Shown piece by piece: positions 50,352-59,723 of a stretch of DNA of 64,000 nucleotides. The stretch's first letter is position 1; the number at the start of each line of letters is the position of its first letter. The notes under the pieces are model-generated. The model was not told the DNA's origin. It was given only the letters and a program-made list of their open reading frames with translations, and did not search any database. Source of the DNA: Bin87 sp965232895 (GTDB lineage Bacteria > Chloroflexota > Dehalococcoidia > Lucifugimonadales > UBA3495); contig OZ247430.1 in the NCBI GenBank assembly GCA_965232895.1, positions 1,426,001-1,490,000 of the forward strand, given 5' to 3'. A program made the translations under genes and the position numbers.

Positions 50352-51794
50352 CTACACGGACGGTTGCGTGATGACGCGGGGCGCGACCTTGCGGGAGAGC
50401 CAGCGCCCGTCAGACGCGCTGCCCAGTAACTGCCCATCGCGAACGATCACCTTGCCGCGCAGGATCGTCATTATCGGGTATCCCTCGCACTGGAACCCGT
50501 CCCAGATCGAGTAGTCGGATTCGGCGTGAAGCTCGTCCACGGTGATGGTCTTCTTGAGGTTGGGGTCGAAGAGCACGATGTCGGCGTCGCTGCCCACCGC
50601 GATGGCTCCCTTCTGCGGGTACATGCCCAGGATCCTGGCGGCGTTGGTGGAGGTGATGGCGGCGAACCGTTCCAGGTCGATGCGCCCGTTGGCCGCCAGC
50701 TTGGTGTAGGTGACGGGCATGCGGGTCTCGATGCCGTTGTGCCCGCCGCACAGGGTGCGGATGGTATCGCCGGCCAGCTTGATCTCCTTGTAGGTGGTCC
50801 ATTCGTCGGTGGCCGTGGTGCAGATGGGGCCGTCCACCAGGCCCTGCTGCAGCGCGTCCCGGTCGTCCGAGAACTTGATGGCGGGATAGGTGTGGATCGC
50901 CAGACCGTCGGGCTTCAGGTAGTCGTCACAGGTGAACTCCAGGTAGTTGTGCAACGCCTCGCCGTACACCGGCAGCTGGGCGGCCCGGGCCTCGGCGATG
51001 GCGGCGACACCCTCCCGGGCCGTGGTGTGGACGAAGTAGATGCCGGTCTCCGTCTTCTGGGCCAGGCGAACCACCTTGCGGAAGGAGATGTCCTCGGAGA
51101 TGTTGTTGTGCGCCAGGTGCAGGTTCGAACCGTGGTCTCGGCCCTCGCGTTCCAGTTTCTCCTCCATGTAGGTGACGATGTCGTCTTCCTCGGCGTGCAC
51201 GGCCATGATGCCGCCGTGCTTGCCGACCTCCTGGAAGATTTCCCACAGGTGCCCCATGGGAACGCGAGCGTGGAAGGTGGTGAAGATCTTGAAGCTGGCC
51301 ACGCCCGACTGGATGGCCTCGCCGATCTCGCCCATGGCGCTGGGCGGAATGGCGCCGGCCAGGATGTAGTGGAAGGTGTAGTCGGTGTAGGAGTGTCCGC
51401 GGAAGGTGTCCCGGCGCGTCTCGATCTGGGCCATGATGGGATCGGACGGTGGGACGGCGCCGGGGGTGAGCGGCAGCGCGCCGGCGAAGTCAACGTAGGT
51501 GGTGACGCCACCGAAGGCGGCGGCGCGGCTGGCTGCTTCCGGCGGTTGCGTGAACACGCCATCGTCGCCGCCGGCCCAATAGTCGGGCACCGGCACGTTG
51601 ATGTGGGCATGGGGCTCGATGCCGCCCGGCAGGACGATCATGCCGGTGGCGTCGATGGTCTCGCCGGCGCCGATGTCGTCCAGCACCCCCGGGGCGGCCA
51701 CCGCCGCGATCTGCTCGCCCTGGACGCCGACGTCCCTCAGGCCAACGCCGTCCGGCGTGACCACGGTCCCGCCCTTGATGATCAAGTCCAGCAT
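50352..51794 (-). CDS. Dihydropyrimidinase/hydantoinase-like amidohydrolase
   Basis: 480 residues of the cyclic amidohydrolase family (D-hydantoinase, dihydropyrimidinase, allantoinase group). Metal-binding HxH in PGGIEPHAHINVP, the carboxylated Lys in VASFKIFTTF, His in MAVHAEEDD and in IYFVHTTARE, and the late Asp in TATDEWTTYK (the usual GSDHCPF is changed). It hydrolyses a cyclic diamide ring. Start at MLDLIIKGGTVV, where the family begins; a longer frame has no homology. With the amidases it suggests broad amide catabolism. Confidence 0.87.
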   Translation of the reverse strand: MLDLIIKGGTVVTPDGVGLRDVGVQGEQIAAVAAPGVLDDIGAGETIDATGMIVLPGGIEPHAHINVPVPDYWAGGDDGVFTQPPEAASRAAAFGGVTTYVDFAGALPLTPGAVPPSDPIMAQIETRRDTFRGHSYTDYTFHYILAGAIPPSAMGEIGEAIQSGVASFKIFTTFHARVPMGHLWEIFQEVGKHGGIMAVHAEEDDIVTYMEEKLEREGRDHGSNLHLAHNNISEDISFRKVVRLAQKTETGIYFVHTTAREGVAAIAEARAAQLPVYGEALHNYLEFTCDDYLKPDGLAIHTYPAIKFSDDRDALQQGLVDGPICTTATDEWTTYKEIKLAGDTIRTLCGGHNGIETRMPVTYTKLAANGRIDLERFAAITSTNAARILGMYPQKGAIAVGSDADIVLFDPNLKKTITVDELHAESDYSIWDGFQCEGYPIMTILRGKVIVRDGQLLGSASDGRWLSRKVAPRVITQPSV

Positions 51795-52271
51795 GATTGC
51801 CTCCCCGAAGTTCGTATTACGAGCATTCACGGCGTCAAACGTTACGTGAGCCACCCCAGATGGACGCGATTATAGCGCGATGCGGCATTCACGGTCGGCC
51901 GGGTCAAACTATGCAGAATTATTCGAGATACTGCAAGCCATGATATTCGTGAACTCCGGGGGTGTCTCCAAGCCTGCAGAGCAATCGCATCATCGGCACA
52001 TACTCCGTCACTCCGGCTTTCGCCGGTATGACGGTGATAGCGCGATTGCCCTGCCCAAATCTATGGATGCGCGGTTTGGCGCTTGGAGGCTGTTATACTC
52101 GTCGACGCCCGAAAGGGTATAGGCGGGCGTCTGATCAGCGCTGTTTGGGAAGGCGCGGAATCCGGCCGCGCTGGTTGGCAAGTTGGGCAACAACCGACGG
52201 CGGGACAACGAGGATGACGCAAATCACTCCGGAGCTGCTATCGAAGCGATATGCTATTTGGGGTAGGGGCA
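51795..52271. other. Divergent intergenic region with a short family A copy
   Basis: About 480 bp between the hydantoinase-like gene and the SIMPL lipoprotein. It includes the short repeat at 51977-52053. No gene is supported. Confidence 0.55.
51977..52053. repeat. Shortened family A element (A4)
   Basis: Ends CAGAGCAATCGC and GCGATTGCCCTG, only 77 bp apart, with one inner core (CACTCCGGCTTTCGCCGGTA). It looks like an internal deletion derivative of family A. No target duplication is recognised. Confidence 0.7.
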
Positions 52272-53273
52272 ATGAAAAATTTGAAGCTGTTGTGGTTGCC
52301 GTTATTTGCCGCCGCGGCGATTTCCCTGGCTTGCAGTCAAGAAGTATCCCCGCGAGAGACGCCCCTGACGTCCGGGACTGATGCGCCCACGGTTGCAGCG
52401 ATCACAATCCCACCGACCGCTGAACCGGCCGCGGTTGCCGTCGCGCCAGTGCCTGCGGCCATTGCGACGGAAACGCCCACTTCAACCGCAATGGAAACGT
52501 CCATGCCCACCACGGCTCCGGAAGCCGCGCCGGTAACGGGCGACGGGAGCGAGCCACTGGTGGTATTGGCATCCCGTTCGACAGCCGCGCCGTCCCGGGT
52601 AAGGCCAGCGGGCGCCGCCGGATTGAGGTTGTCGCCAATTCCCCAGATGACGGCATCGGAGGGCAGCCTGACGGTTTCGGCCATCGGCACGGTTACGGTA
52701 GTTCCTGACGAGGCTTACGTGGTCGTGATACCGGAACTGAACTATGGCATTTCCGGTCCGGAGCAGTTATCCGCGGAAGACCGTCAGGATATTGTGGCGA
52801 GCCTGGAAGCTGTTGGAGTGAGCGAAGAAGCGGTTGAGTTTGAGCGCGTGATCCGGTATGAACCCGCTATCGTTTCGGTGGAAGTAGAGGTCGATGAATT
52901 CGCCGACACCGGCGACGCAATAGTGGGCGCGATAGAGAAGGTGGTCCGGCGTTCCGAATCCTCCGGCGTGAGGTTCGGACTGTCTGAGGAGAACTGTGAC
53001 CGGGCCGTATCCCTGGCCCGCCGGAAAGCGATTCCGGAGGCCGAGGCTGCCGCCGATGATCTGGCCGACGCTCTGGGACTGCGCCGGGGCGAAGTGATTG
53101 GCGCACTGGAGTACCCACTGGAGAGTGTCCCATATGGATACGGACTACCCGGGTCCGACTCGGCCGCCTGCGCCGGACAGAACGCCTATGGATACGGCGC
53201 GTTGCTCTCCTTTGACGCTGAGCCGGAGGTGGATATCTCCGTGGGCTTGCAAGTGTCCTACGGTATCCGGTAG
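52272..53273 (+). CDS. SIMPL (DUF541) domain lipoprotein
   Basis: 333 residues. Signal peptide with lipobox ISLAC and lipidated Cys21, a Thr/Ala/Pro linker to about residue 130, then a SIMPL/DUF541 domain beginning GSLTVSAIGTVTVVPDEAYV, the family signature, and ending EVDISVGLQVSYGIR. Start at MKNLKLLWLP after GGGGTAGGGGC. SIMPL proteins are exported and of poorly known role; this one has a long, flexible anchor. Confidence 0.85.
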   Translation: MKNLKLLWLPLFAAAAISLACSQEVSPRETPLTSGTDAPTVAAITIPPTAEPAAVAVAPVPAAIATETPTSTAMETSMPTTAPEAAPVTGDGSEPLVVLASRSTAAPSRVRPAGAAGLRLSPIPQMTASEGSLTVSAIGTVTVVPDEAYVVVIPELNYGISGPEQLSAEDRQDIVASLEAVGVSEEAVEFERVIRYEPAIVSVEVEVDEFADTGDAIVGAIEKVVRRSESSGVRFGLSEENCDRAVSLARRKAIPEAEAAADDLADALGLRRGEVIGALEYPLESVPYGYGLPGSDSAACAGQNAYGYGALLSFDAEPEVDISVGLQVSYGIR

Positions 53274-53375
53274 CAGCGGGCGGGCCGGGTACGGTTCAGC
53301 CGCTCCCAAGCGCCCAGTCACACACTGGTTATGGACTACCACCCGGGCGGCGGCGGGCCGTTTGCAGGGGACGGT

Positions 53376-54719
53376 TCAGCCCCGGCTCACTGCCGCCTGA
53401 CCCAGCACGCCCATCAACTGCGCCACGTCGTCAAGCCGCTCCAGGTTCTGTAGCATCTCCAGTACGCGCTCCGTATCAGCTTCGGACAAGGCCCGGCGGA
53501 AGCAGTCCCGAACCTTGGCCAGGAGTTGGTCCCGGGACATGGGGTTCCTCGTCGAGCCGGTAAAGGCGGCGCATTCGGCGCTGACGGTGGTGCCGTCTTT
53601 GAGCACGGCGGTGGCGAGCGTCGCGCCCGATTCGGGGCCTTCCGGCTCCACCGAGATACGCTCCAGCATTGCCTCCATGTCCGGAGCGAAGCGGCGGGCG
53701 TCGGTGAAGGTGTCGATGCCCACCTGTCCGTCCAGCAGGGCGGCGGCGGCGCAGTATTCCACGCTGAACTTGCCGTCCAGGCCGCTGCGTGGCACCGGCC
53801 CGGAGTGGCCCCGTCCCTGGCGGCGGATGGTCACCTGCTCGATGTCTTTGGAGTCGAGGCCGTTCTGCTCGCGGAGGTTCAGCGCCGCCTCGATGGCGTT
53901 CTGCATGTAGACCTGGGCCGGGAACCGCTTGATGTCGAAGCCCGGGTCAACCAGTCGCCACGACGCGCCCAGGCTACCGGTGGCAACGTCCCAATCGAAT
54001 TCTCCCCTGAACAGTGCGGCCGCATAGCCCACGGGTGATTCCAGGGCCGCGTCGCTGGCGGTGTAGCCCATGCCGGCCAGGATGCCCGCCTCTGCGCCCA
54101 TGCGGGCGGCGTTGCCCGGGTGGGTGGACTTGACCATGGTGCCGGTGTTCGCGGTCAGCCCGCCGGTGCGCGAAGCGGCTATGCCCAACGCCATCAGGGT
54201 TTGGTTGGCGTCCAGGCCCAGGGTCTTGGCCGATGCCGCCGCGCCGCCGAGGGGGCCCACCAGACCCGGCGGGTGGTAGCCGGGAGCGGTGGCCGGCGCC
54301 GATGCGGCCCGCAAGCGCCCCTGAATTTCCCAACCCAGGACGTAGGCGGTGATGACGCGGTCACCCGAAACGTTGTGCTGTTCCGCCAGCGCCAGGGCTG
54401 CCGGCAGGCAGGATGAGGTGCCGTGGGTGGGCGGGAACCCCTGGATCTCGTAGTCCAGGCAGTGGCCGAAGACGCCGTTGGCGAATGCGGCCGCCGGCGG
54501 GTTGGTCTTGTAGCCCCAGCCCACCACCGAGGATTGGGGCGAGCCGCCGGCATCGCGCACGTAGCGGCCGATGATGTCAGCCAGTTCCTGGACTGACCCC
54601 GCGACCACGTTGGCCACTCCGTCCAGGATAGCGATTTTGGCCGCTTCCACCACAGGAGGCGGCAGGCTGTCATAGTCAGTGTCGGCGATGAACTCGGCCA
54701 GGGTTCGGGTTGCGCTCAT
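53376..54719 (-). CDS. MmgE/PrpD family protein
   Basis: 447 residues, close to full length for the MmgE/PrpD family (2-methylcitrate dehydratase and aconitate-decarboxylase-like proteins). Recognisable segments are LAEFIADTDYDSLPPPVVEAAKIAILDGVANVVAG at the N-terminus, GHCLDYEI for the His/Asp region, and GMVKSTHPGNAARMG, where the substrate-binding residues lie. No prpB/prpC neighbours are present, so a methylcitrate role cannot be assumed. Confidence 0.87.
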   Translation of the reverse strand: MSATRTLAEFIADTDYDSLPPPVVEAAKIAILDGVANVVAGSVQELADIIGRYVRDAGGSPQSSVVGWGYKTNPPAAAFANGVFGHCLDYEIQGFPPTHGTSSCLPAALALAEQHNVSGDRVITAYVLGWEIQGRLRAASAPATAPGYHPPGLVGPLGGAAASAKTLGLDANQTLMALGIAASRTGGLTANTGTMVKSTHPGNAARMGAEAGILAGMGYTASDAALESPVGYAAALFRGEFDWDVATGSLGASWRLVDPGFDIKRFPAQVYMQNAIEAALNLREQNGLDSKDIEQVTIRRQGRGHSGPVPRSGLDGKFSVEYCAAAALLDGQVGIDTFTDARRFAPDMEAMLERISVEPEGPESGATLATAVLKDGTTVSAECAAFTGSTRNPMSRDQLLAKVRDCFRRALSEADTERVLEMLQNLERLDDVAQLMGVLGQAAVSRG

Positions 54720-55084
54720 GGGTTGTTTACCTCACAGGTGAAGATCGTCAGAATCTGGATTTGCCGGATTTGAAGATTATCAGGATTGGGAACGGTTTAC
54801 CGCACATGGTTTCAAATCGTAACTGTTCAGAATTCAGGAGGTTGTCATTGCGAGGCGCATGCGCCGTGGCAATCTCGACAGCGTAGCAGCCACGCCTGTC
54901 TCGAAGGGCTCCTTTGCGCAAACGGGATTGCCGCGCTTCGCTCGCAATGACATGTTCCCCGCAAATCTGAACAGTTACTTTCAATCCGGTAAATTCCAAA
55001 ATCCCGATAATCCGGCTTCCAACGATTCTGCGTTGGCGGGATGCGGGCTATAATGCCCCGCAAACCATCATTGGGGGTGCCCCT
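54720..55084. other. Intergenic region of nested repeats
   Basis: 365 bp between MmgE/PrpD and the first VOC gene. Almost all is the composite family B element at 54746-55032. No gene. Confidence 0.6.
54746..55032. repeat. Composite family B element (B3) containing an H element and family C core
   Basis: Outer arms CGTCAGAATC and GATTCTGCG (partly decayed) contain a perfect 13-bp inverted pair GTAACTGTTCAGA / TCTGAACAGTTAC (54819-54831, 54966-54978) that bounds a further element, which in turn holds a family C core (GTCATTGCGAG...CTCGCAATGAC). The H element's flanks TTTCAAATC and TTTCAATCC agree at 7 of 9 bases, a possible target duplication. Confidence 0.75.
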
Positions 55085-55495
55085 GTGGCCAAGATCAAGC
55101 ACATTGCCATCACCTGCGAGGATCCAGACGCGGTGGCAAAGTTTTACAAAGAAGGCTTCGACCTGTTCGAGGTTGCCCGCAACGCCCGCCAGATCCAGCT
55201 TTCGGACGGCGACGTCAATCTGACCATCCTCAAGTGGAAGACCGACGAGGACGCCGACGTGGGGCCCAACGGCGAAAACTACAGCGGCATCCACCACATC
55301 GGATTCCAGGTGGACAGCCTGGAGGATACCGGCACGAAGTTGCGGGAGATTGACGGCCAGGAAATCGTCCGGCGGGATCTGGCGCCCGACGGTTCGCCGC
55401 GCCCGCCCCGGGCCGAGGAGAAGTGGTCCGGCCCCAACGGGCAGGTCCTGGACATCTCGGAGCCGGGATGGCTCCACAAACTGCCCATGGACTAG
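55085..55495 (+). CDS. VOC (glyoxalase/dioxygenase-like) family protein
   Basis: 136 residues with a GTG start (MAKIKHIAITCEDPDAVAKFY). Two VOC modules: IAITCEDPDAVAKFYKEGFDL and GIHHIGFQVDSLEDTGTKL, with the His residues H6 and H-H in SGIHHIG typical of the metal site. GGGGGTG lies upstream. The neighbouring downstream gene is another VOC protein. Confidence 0.8.
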   Translation: MAKIKHIAITCEDPDAVAKFYKEGFDLFEVARNARQIQLSDGDVNLTILKWKTDEDADVGPNGENYSGIHHIGFQVDSLEDTGTKLREIDGQEIVRRDLAPDGSPRPPRAEEKWSGPNGQVLDISEPGWLHKLPMD

Positions 55496-55595
55496 GCCCG
55501 GACCCGACGGCCTTACTTCGACCAATCTGATCCGGTAAGCCGGCCCAAGGCCGGTGATGCTTACCGGCTGCATCAACCTGAGCGAGGCGACAGTT

Positions 55596-56045
55596 ATGGA
55601 CGCAACCTGCGTTACCCACATCGGAATCTGCGTGAGCGACATGGACCGGTCCCTGGCGTTCTACCGGGACATACTGGGCATGACGGTGCTGGGCGACCGC
55701 ATGACCGATCCCACCGAAAGCGGGCGGTCGCACAACTATCTGCACCGGCGCCAGGCCCGCCGTTGGGTGAGCCTGGCCTACGGAGACGGCGCCACGCCCA
55801 CGCTGACCCTGACCAGCCATCCCGGCGACGACCCCGATGGCGAACCCATCAAACTGGACATGGTGGGCATCAGCCATATCTCCTTCGGCGTGGCCGACGT
55901 GAAGGCGCTGACCGAGGATCTGCTGGGCAAGGGCGTGGAGTTGGCCGGACCCATCGAGTCCTTCACCGACGCTGACGGAGGCATCCGCAGCATCTACGTG
56001 CACGATCCCGACGGCATCCTGGTGCAGTTCAACACCCCGCATTAG
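55596..56045 (+). CDS. VOC (glyoxalase/dioxygenase-like) family protein
   Basis: 149 residues starting MDATCVTHIGICVSDMDRSL. The first module (THIGICVSDMDRSLAFYRDILGM) and second module (GISHISFGVADVKALTEDL) end in the C-terminal VHDPDGILVQF, all typical of VOC enzymes; His8 and the Glu before the end could bind metal. The longer frame begins at a preceding ATG without good spacing. Substrate unknown. Confidence 0.82.
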   Translation: MDATCVTHIGICVSDMDRSLAFYRDILGMTVLGDRMTDPTESGRSHNYLHRRQARRWVSLAYGDGATPTLTLTSHPGDDPDGEPIKLDMVGISHISFGVADVKALTEDLLGKGVELAGPIESFTDADGGIRSIYVHDPDGILVQFNTPH

Positions 56046-56072
56046 GATCCAAGTCCCGCTGAATAAAGCGAA

Positions 56073-56098
56073 GCGCCCGGGAAACAATTCCCGGGCGC
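56073..56098. terminator. Hairpin between convergent VOC and CapA genes
   Basis: GCGCCCGGGAA and TTCCCGGGCGC form an 11-bp stem with a 4-base loop, between two genes that end facing each other. There is no U-rich run on either strand (the minus strand continues TTCGCTTTATTC), but the placement fits a bidirectional terminator. Confidence 0.65.
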
Positions 56099-56123
56099 GA
56101 ACAGCATCAAGCGTTACGGCGTT

Positions 56124-57494
56124 TTAGACGCGGATCACACCCACCAGGTCGCCTTCCGATTCCTCTATGGAGATTTCGGTGCCGAAGGGCTTTGAGACTT
56201 CCTGCAGCCAGCGCAGGGTTTCGCGGGCGATGGGTTCTTCCGCCAGCACGGGACGGCCACGCTGGGGTATGGGGCGACCGAAGCCCATGTCGATGGGGTG
56301 CAGGATGACTTCTTTCAGGTTGCCGCCGGCGTAGTTGCACACCGCTACCACGCTCTGCCAGAACACGGGGTCGGCGGCAAAGGCGCGGGTGCCGCCGCCG
56401 GAGCGGGTGTCCAGGTAATCACCGGGGGTGCTGTTGAAGTCCAGCCCGAAACGGCGGTAGGCCTCGGGGGGCAGCCACAGAACGCTCTCGTTCTGGAAGA
56501 TGAAGTTGCCCAGGCTGTAGAAAATGGGTCGGTTGTTGTAAATCTCGATACCCCGCAGGAAGTGGGGGCCGTGACCGACAAAGGCGGCGCATCCCTGGTC
56601 GATGGCCCAGTGGGCAAAGTCCACCAGGAAGCTGGGCGGCGACAGGCGGGAATGCCCGTGGAAGTCGCCATCGGCCCCGCTCTCGTGGCAGTGAACTCCA
56701 TAGACCTGCCAGTCCGATTGGGTCTGCGCTCCCCGGATCCAGTTGCCGATGCCCAGCCGGTCATCCTCGTTCAGGGCGGTGCGGACGGCGAACTCCTCGT
56801 CCAGGATGAACTTGTGGTCCAGGAACTCCAACTCGGCGCCATGGTCTGGAGTGTCCTCGATGCCGCGGAAGCCGAAGTGGCGCATGAAGGCGTGCTCTTC
56901 TTCGTACCCAAGTTCCAGGTTGGCTTTGTGCAGGGCGTCGAACACGTCCTGCTGCACGTGGTGGGCGATGTCGTGGCGCAGGGCATTGACGCCGGGGCGG
57001 CCGGGGAAGTCGGGGCGGCCGGGGCCGGCCCGGGAGGAGTCGCTGAAGGTGCTGGTGGCGCTCATCACCGCCACGCGGCCTCGCGCCGAGTCCACGTATG
57101 CCGGAGCGCGGGCCTCGTCCAGGTTGCGCCCGCCCCCGGCGTGGGGCAGGTCGAACTCCCGGCAGTGTTCCAGGGTGGTCAGGAAACCACCCTCGGAAAA
57201 GTCGAACGAGTGGTTGTTGGCGGTGGTCACGGCGTCGATGCCCATCCACTTCAGCTCGTCCAGGTTGCGGGGGTCGGACCTGGTATAGGTATTGCGGCTC
57301 CACTGCCAGGTGCTCTCGTAGTCGTGGAAAAGCATCTCCAGGTTCACCAGGGACACGTCGGCCGCGCGGAGAATGTCCACGAGCTTGAGGAAGCGAGGTT
57401 CCTCGAAGGCCCGCATCCGGCGGGTAATCATGGCGTCGCCGCCCACGGCGATGGAGATGTCGCGGCGCTCGGCATCGTAGATGGTTGTCGTCAT
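56124..57494 (-). CDS. CapA-family protein (poly-gamma-glutamate-synthesis-type metallophosphatase)
   Basis: 456 residues of the CapA/PgsA metallophosphoesterase fold. SIAVGGDAMITRRM (metal site Asp), VNLEMLF, VTTANNHSFDFSEGG (the NHxxD site), AAFVGHGPHFLRGIEIYN, and FYSLGNFIFQN are the expected motifs in order. No signal peptide or membrane anchor is present, unlike B. subtilis CapA, so it may act in the cytoplasm as a phosphatase or have another role. Start at MTTTIYDAERR. Confidence 0.87.
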   Translation of the reverse strand: MTTTIYDAERRDISIAVGGDAMITRRMRAFEEPRFLKLVDILRAADVSLVNLEMLFHDYESTWQWSRNTYTRSDPRNLDELKWMGIDAVTTANNHSFDFSEGGFLTTLEHCREFDLPHAGGGRNLDEARAPAYVDSARGRVAVMSATSTFSDSSRAGPGRPDFPGRPGVNALRHDIAHHVQQDVFDALHKANLELGYEEEHAFMRHFGFRGIEDTPDHGAELEFLDHKFILDEEFAVRTALNEDDRLGIGNWIRGAQTQSDWQVYGVHCHESGADGDFHGHSRLSPPSFLVDFAHWAIDQGCAAFVGHGPHFLRGIEIYNNRPIFYSLGNFIFQNESVLWLPPEAYRRFGLDFNSTPGDYLDTRSGGGTRAFAADPVFWQSVVAVCNYAGGNLKEVILHPIDMGFGRPIPQRGRPVLAEEPIARETLRWLQEVSKPFGTEISIEESEGDLVGVIRV

Positions 57495-57509
57495 GTCGGC
57501 TCCTTATCA

Positions 57510-57654
57510 GTAGGCTCGTGCAAAAATGTCATTGCGAGCGCAGCGTGGCAATCTCGTTGTGGCAACGGCTATTTCTTCGGGAACGAGATTGCCACGTCGC
57601 TACGCTCCTCGCAATGACAATCTGAACCCCAGGCGGAATTTTGCACGGCCCTAC
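57510..57654. repeat. Family G palindromic element carrying a family C core
   Basis: Outer arms GTAGGCTCGTGCAAAAAT and AATTTTGCACGGCCCTAC pair at 15 of 18 positions; the inside is GTCATTGCGAG...CTCGCAATGAC as in family C. It ends four bases before the stop codon of the Uma2 gene. Confidence 0.7.
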
Positions 57655-57657
57655 TTG

Positions 57658-58401
57658 TCAGTTGTCTTGCTGCGAAAGCCGCGCTTCCAGTTGGCGGATC
57701 CGCTCTTCGGCCTGTATCCGGGCGGCTCGTTCAGAGTCGGCGCGGGCTTCGGCGGTGTCGGCGCGGACGCGCTCGGTATCAAAGGTTGCAATGTGCCGCC
57801 CCGTGGCCGGGTCATGCCAGCCCAATTCGCCGCGCTCCCACCGCAGGTACAGGCCCAACGCCTCGCTGTATCCTTGCAACACGTCCTCCGACACCTCATC
57901 AATGACAATGGGCACATACACTCCGTGCTCCAGCCGGTCCCCTGCCAGACGCGTCCGGTGATGCTGGCCCGTCTTGTCGAACCGCCAGTACTCCAGGATT
58001 CCCAGGCGCGCGTAGTCATCGCGCTTCGCGCCGGTATCCGTGTCCGCTGTGCTTGCCGACGCCACCTCCAGCACGAAGTCCGGCGGCTTGCCCTGCTCGG
58101 AGATGACATAGCCGTTGCTGGCCTCGTAAGCTGACGGGTCCACGCCGAAAGCCACCAGCAGGTCGGGATAGCGCGCCAGATCCCGGAAAGTGCCCGGTTC
58201 CGCGCTGATCCAGCGGTCGGCCTCCACCAGGGTGGTCTCGGGATTGCCCAGGTGAACCGCCAGGGCATGGGAACGTCCGGTCTTGAATAGCTCGTCGAAT
58301 TGGGTCACTTCGTCGGGCTCACGTTCGGGGATGTCGGGCAGGCGGAAGCGGCCCGGGAACGGGGAGGTTCGGGAGGCTGGTTTCCTGGCGTGGGTAGTCA
58401 T
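57658..58401 (-). CDS. Uma2 family (restriction-endonuclease-like, DUF820) protein
   Basis: 247 residues. The central part (PDFVLEVASASTADTDTGAKRDDYARLGILEYWRFD) is the Uma2/DUF820 nuclease-like core with an Asp/Glu pair and K of a PD-(D/E)xK site. The C-terminal 60 residues are a charged coiled coil (RVRADTAEARADSERAARIQ). Uma2 proteins are very numerous in Chloroflexota and cyanobacteria and often sit with mobile elements; role unclear. Start MTTHARKP; longer frame is non-family. Confidence 0.82.
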   Translation of the reverse strand: MTTHARKPASRTSPFPGRFRLPDIPEREPDEVTQFDELFKTGRSHALAVHLGNPETTLVEADRWISAEPGTFRDLARYPDLLVAFGVDPSAYEASNGYVISEQGKPPDFVLEVASASTADTDTGAKRDDYARLGILEYWRFDKTGQHHRTRLAGDRLEHGVYVPIVIDEVSEDVLQGYSEALGLYLRWERGELGWHDPATGRHIATFDTERVRADTAEARADSERAARIQAEERIRQLEARLSQQDN

Positions 58402-58481
58402 CGCGCACCTGGCGGAGTGGCCGGCTATGGGCGGCATTATACCAGCCGGCAACTCCCGGCCGATGCTACAATGCCGCCCAG

Positions 58482-59711
58482 ATGACTGCCCGCAGCGAAC
58501 AATCGGATATGCAACCGGCCCTCCCACTGAGCGGTTACCGGGTCGTGGACCTGGCCGGCCCCATGGGCGTTTACTGCGGCAAGCTGATGGCGGACATGGG
58601 CGCGGACGTCATCAAGGTCGAGCCGCCCGGCGGCGATCCCATGCGGGAGATCGGGCCGTTCATCGACGGCCAACCCGGACCCGGCCGCAGCCTGTACTGG
58701 CTCCACTTCAACACCAACAAACGCAGCGTGACCCTGGATATGCGCACGCCTGAAGGGGCAGCGACGCTCCGCAATCTGGCCCTCGCTTCCGACGTGGCGC
58801 TGGAAACGGGGCCGCCCGGATATATGGACTCGCTGGGTTTGGGATACGAGAGCCTGGCGGCGGAGTCGCCCGGGTTGGTTTACGCGTCGATCACCCCCTT
58901 CGGGCAGACCGGGCCCTACCGCGATTTCAAGGCGTCGGACCTGGTGGGACTGGCCATGGGCGGCTACATGTACGTCACCGGCTGGCCGGATACGCCGCCA
59001 ACCCGGTTGTGGGGGTCGCAGGCGTACCACACCGCCTCGAACCGCGCCTACATCGCCATCCTGCTGGCTCTCTATCATCGCATGGCGACCGGCGAGGGGC
59101 AGTACATCGACGTGTCCATGCAGGAGGCGGTGGCCGCCACCACCGAGCATGTCAACACCACCTTCAACTACACCGGCGAATCGGCGGTCCGCTGCGGGTT
59201 CCGGCACGGCGGCCAGTTCGTCGCCACCTGGAAGTGCAAGGACGGCTACGCCAGCATCACCACCAACACCCGCAAGGCGTGGGACGACCTGCGGGACTGG
59301 ATGGACCGGGACGGCATGGCGGGCGACCTGATGGACGAGACGTACAACGATCATTTCGTCCTGCGGGGCGAACATTCCGCTCACATTGAAGAATTGATCC
59401 AGGCCTGGGCGCTGCGTCACACCCGGCAGGAGATAACCGATTTCGGCCAGTCCAACCACCACCCGTGGGGCCCTGCGACCACGGCCGATGAAATCCTCGA
59501 GAACGAGCAACTGTGGGGCCGCGGATACCTGGCGACGGTCGAGTCAGCGGATGGCGGCCCGTCCATGGCGTACCCGGGCGACCCGTACCGGCTGACCGAG
59601 TTTTCGCAGCCGATGCGCCGAACGGCTCCGTCCCCAGGCGAACACAACGCCGAGGTCCTGTCCGGCATCCTGGGGCTTGCGCCGGACGAGATTGGACGCA
59701 TCTCCGGCTGA
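58482..59711 (+). CDS. Class III (CaiB/BaiF) CoA-transferase, first of a tandem pair
   Basis: 409 residues. Opens LSGYRVVDLAGPMGVYCGKLMADMGADVIKVEPPGGDP, the family hallmark, with KRSVTLDM and, later, GLAMGGYMYVTGWPDTPPTRLW and GEGQYIDVSMQEA. The catalytic Asp region (SDLVGLAMG) is in place. It moves CoA between carboxylic acids. It is followed 12 bp later by a second such gene, so the two may form a heterodimer or act on related acyl-CoAs. Start MTARSEQS; MQPALPL is an alternative. Confidence 0.9.
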   Translation: MTARSEQSDMQPALPLSGYRVVDLAGPMGVYCGKLMADMGADVIKVEPPGGDPMREIGPFIDGQPGPGRSLYWLHFNTNKRSVTLDMRTPEGAATLRNLALASDVALETGPPGYMDSLGLGYESLAAESPGLVYASITPFGQTGPYRDFKASDLVGLAMGGYMYVTGWPDTPPTRLWGSQAYHTASNRAYIAILLALYHRMATGEGQYIDVSMQEAVAATTEHVNTTFNYTGESAVRCGFRHGGQFVATWKCKDGYASITTNTRKAWDDLRDWMDRDGMAGDLMDETYNDHFVLRGEHSAHIEELIQAWALRHTRQEITDFGQSNHHPWGPATTADEILENEQLWGRGYLATVESADGGPSMAYPGDPYRLTEFSQPMRRTAPSPGEHNAEVLSGILGLAPDEIGRISG

Positions 59712-59723
59712 GGTAGCGCTGAC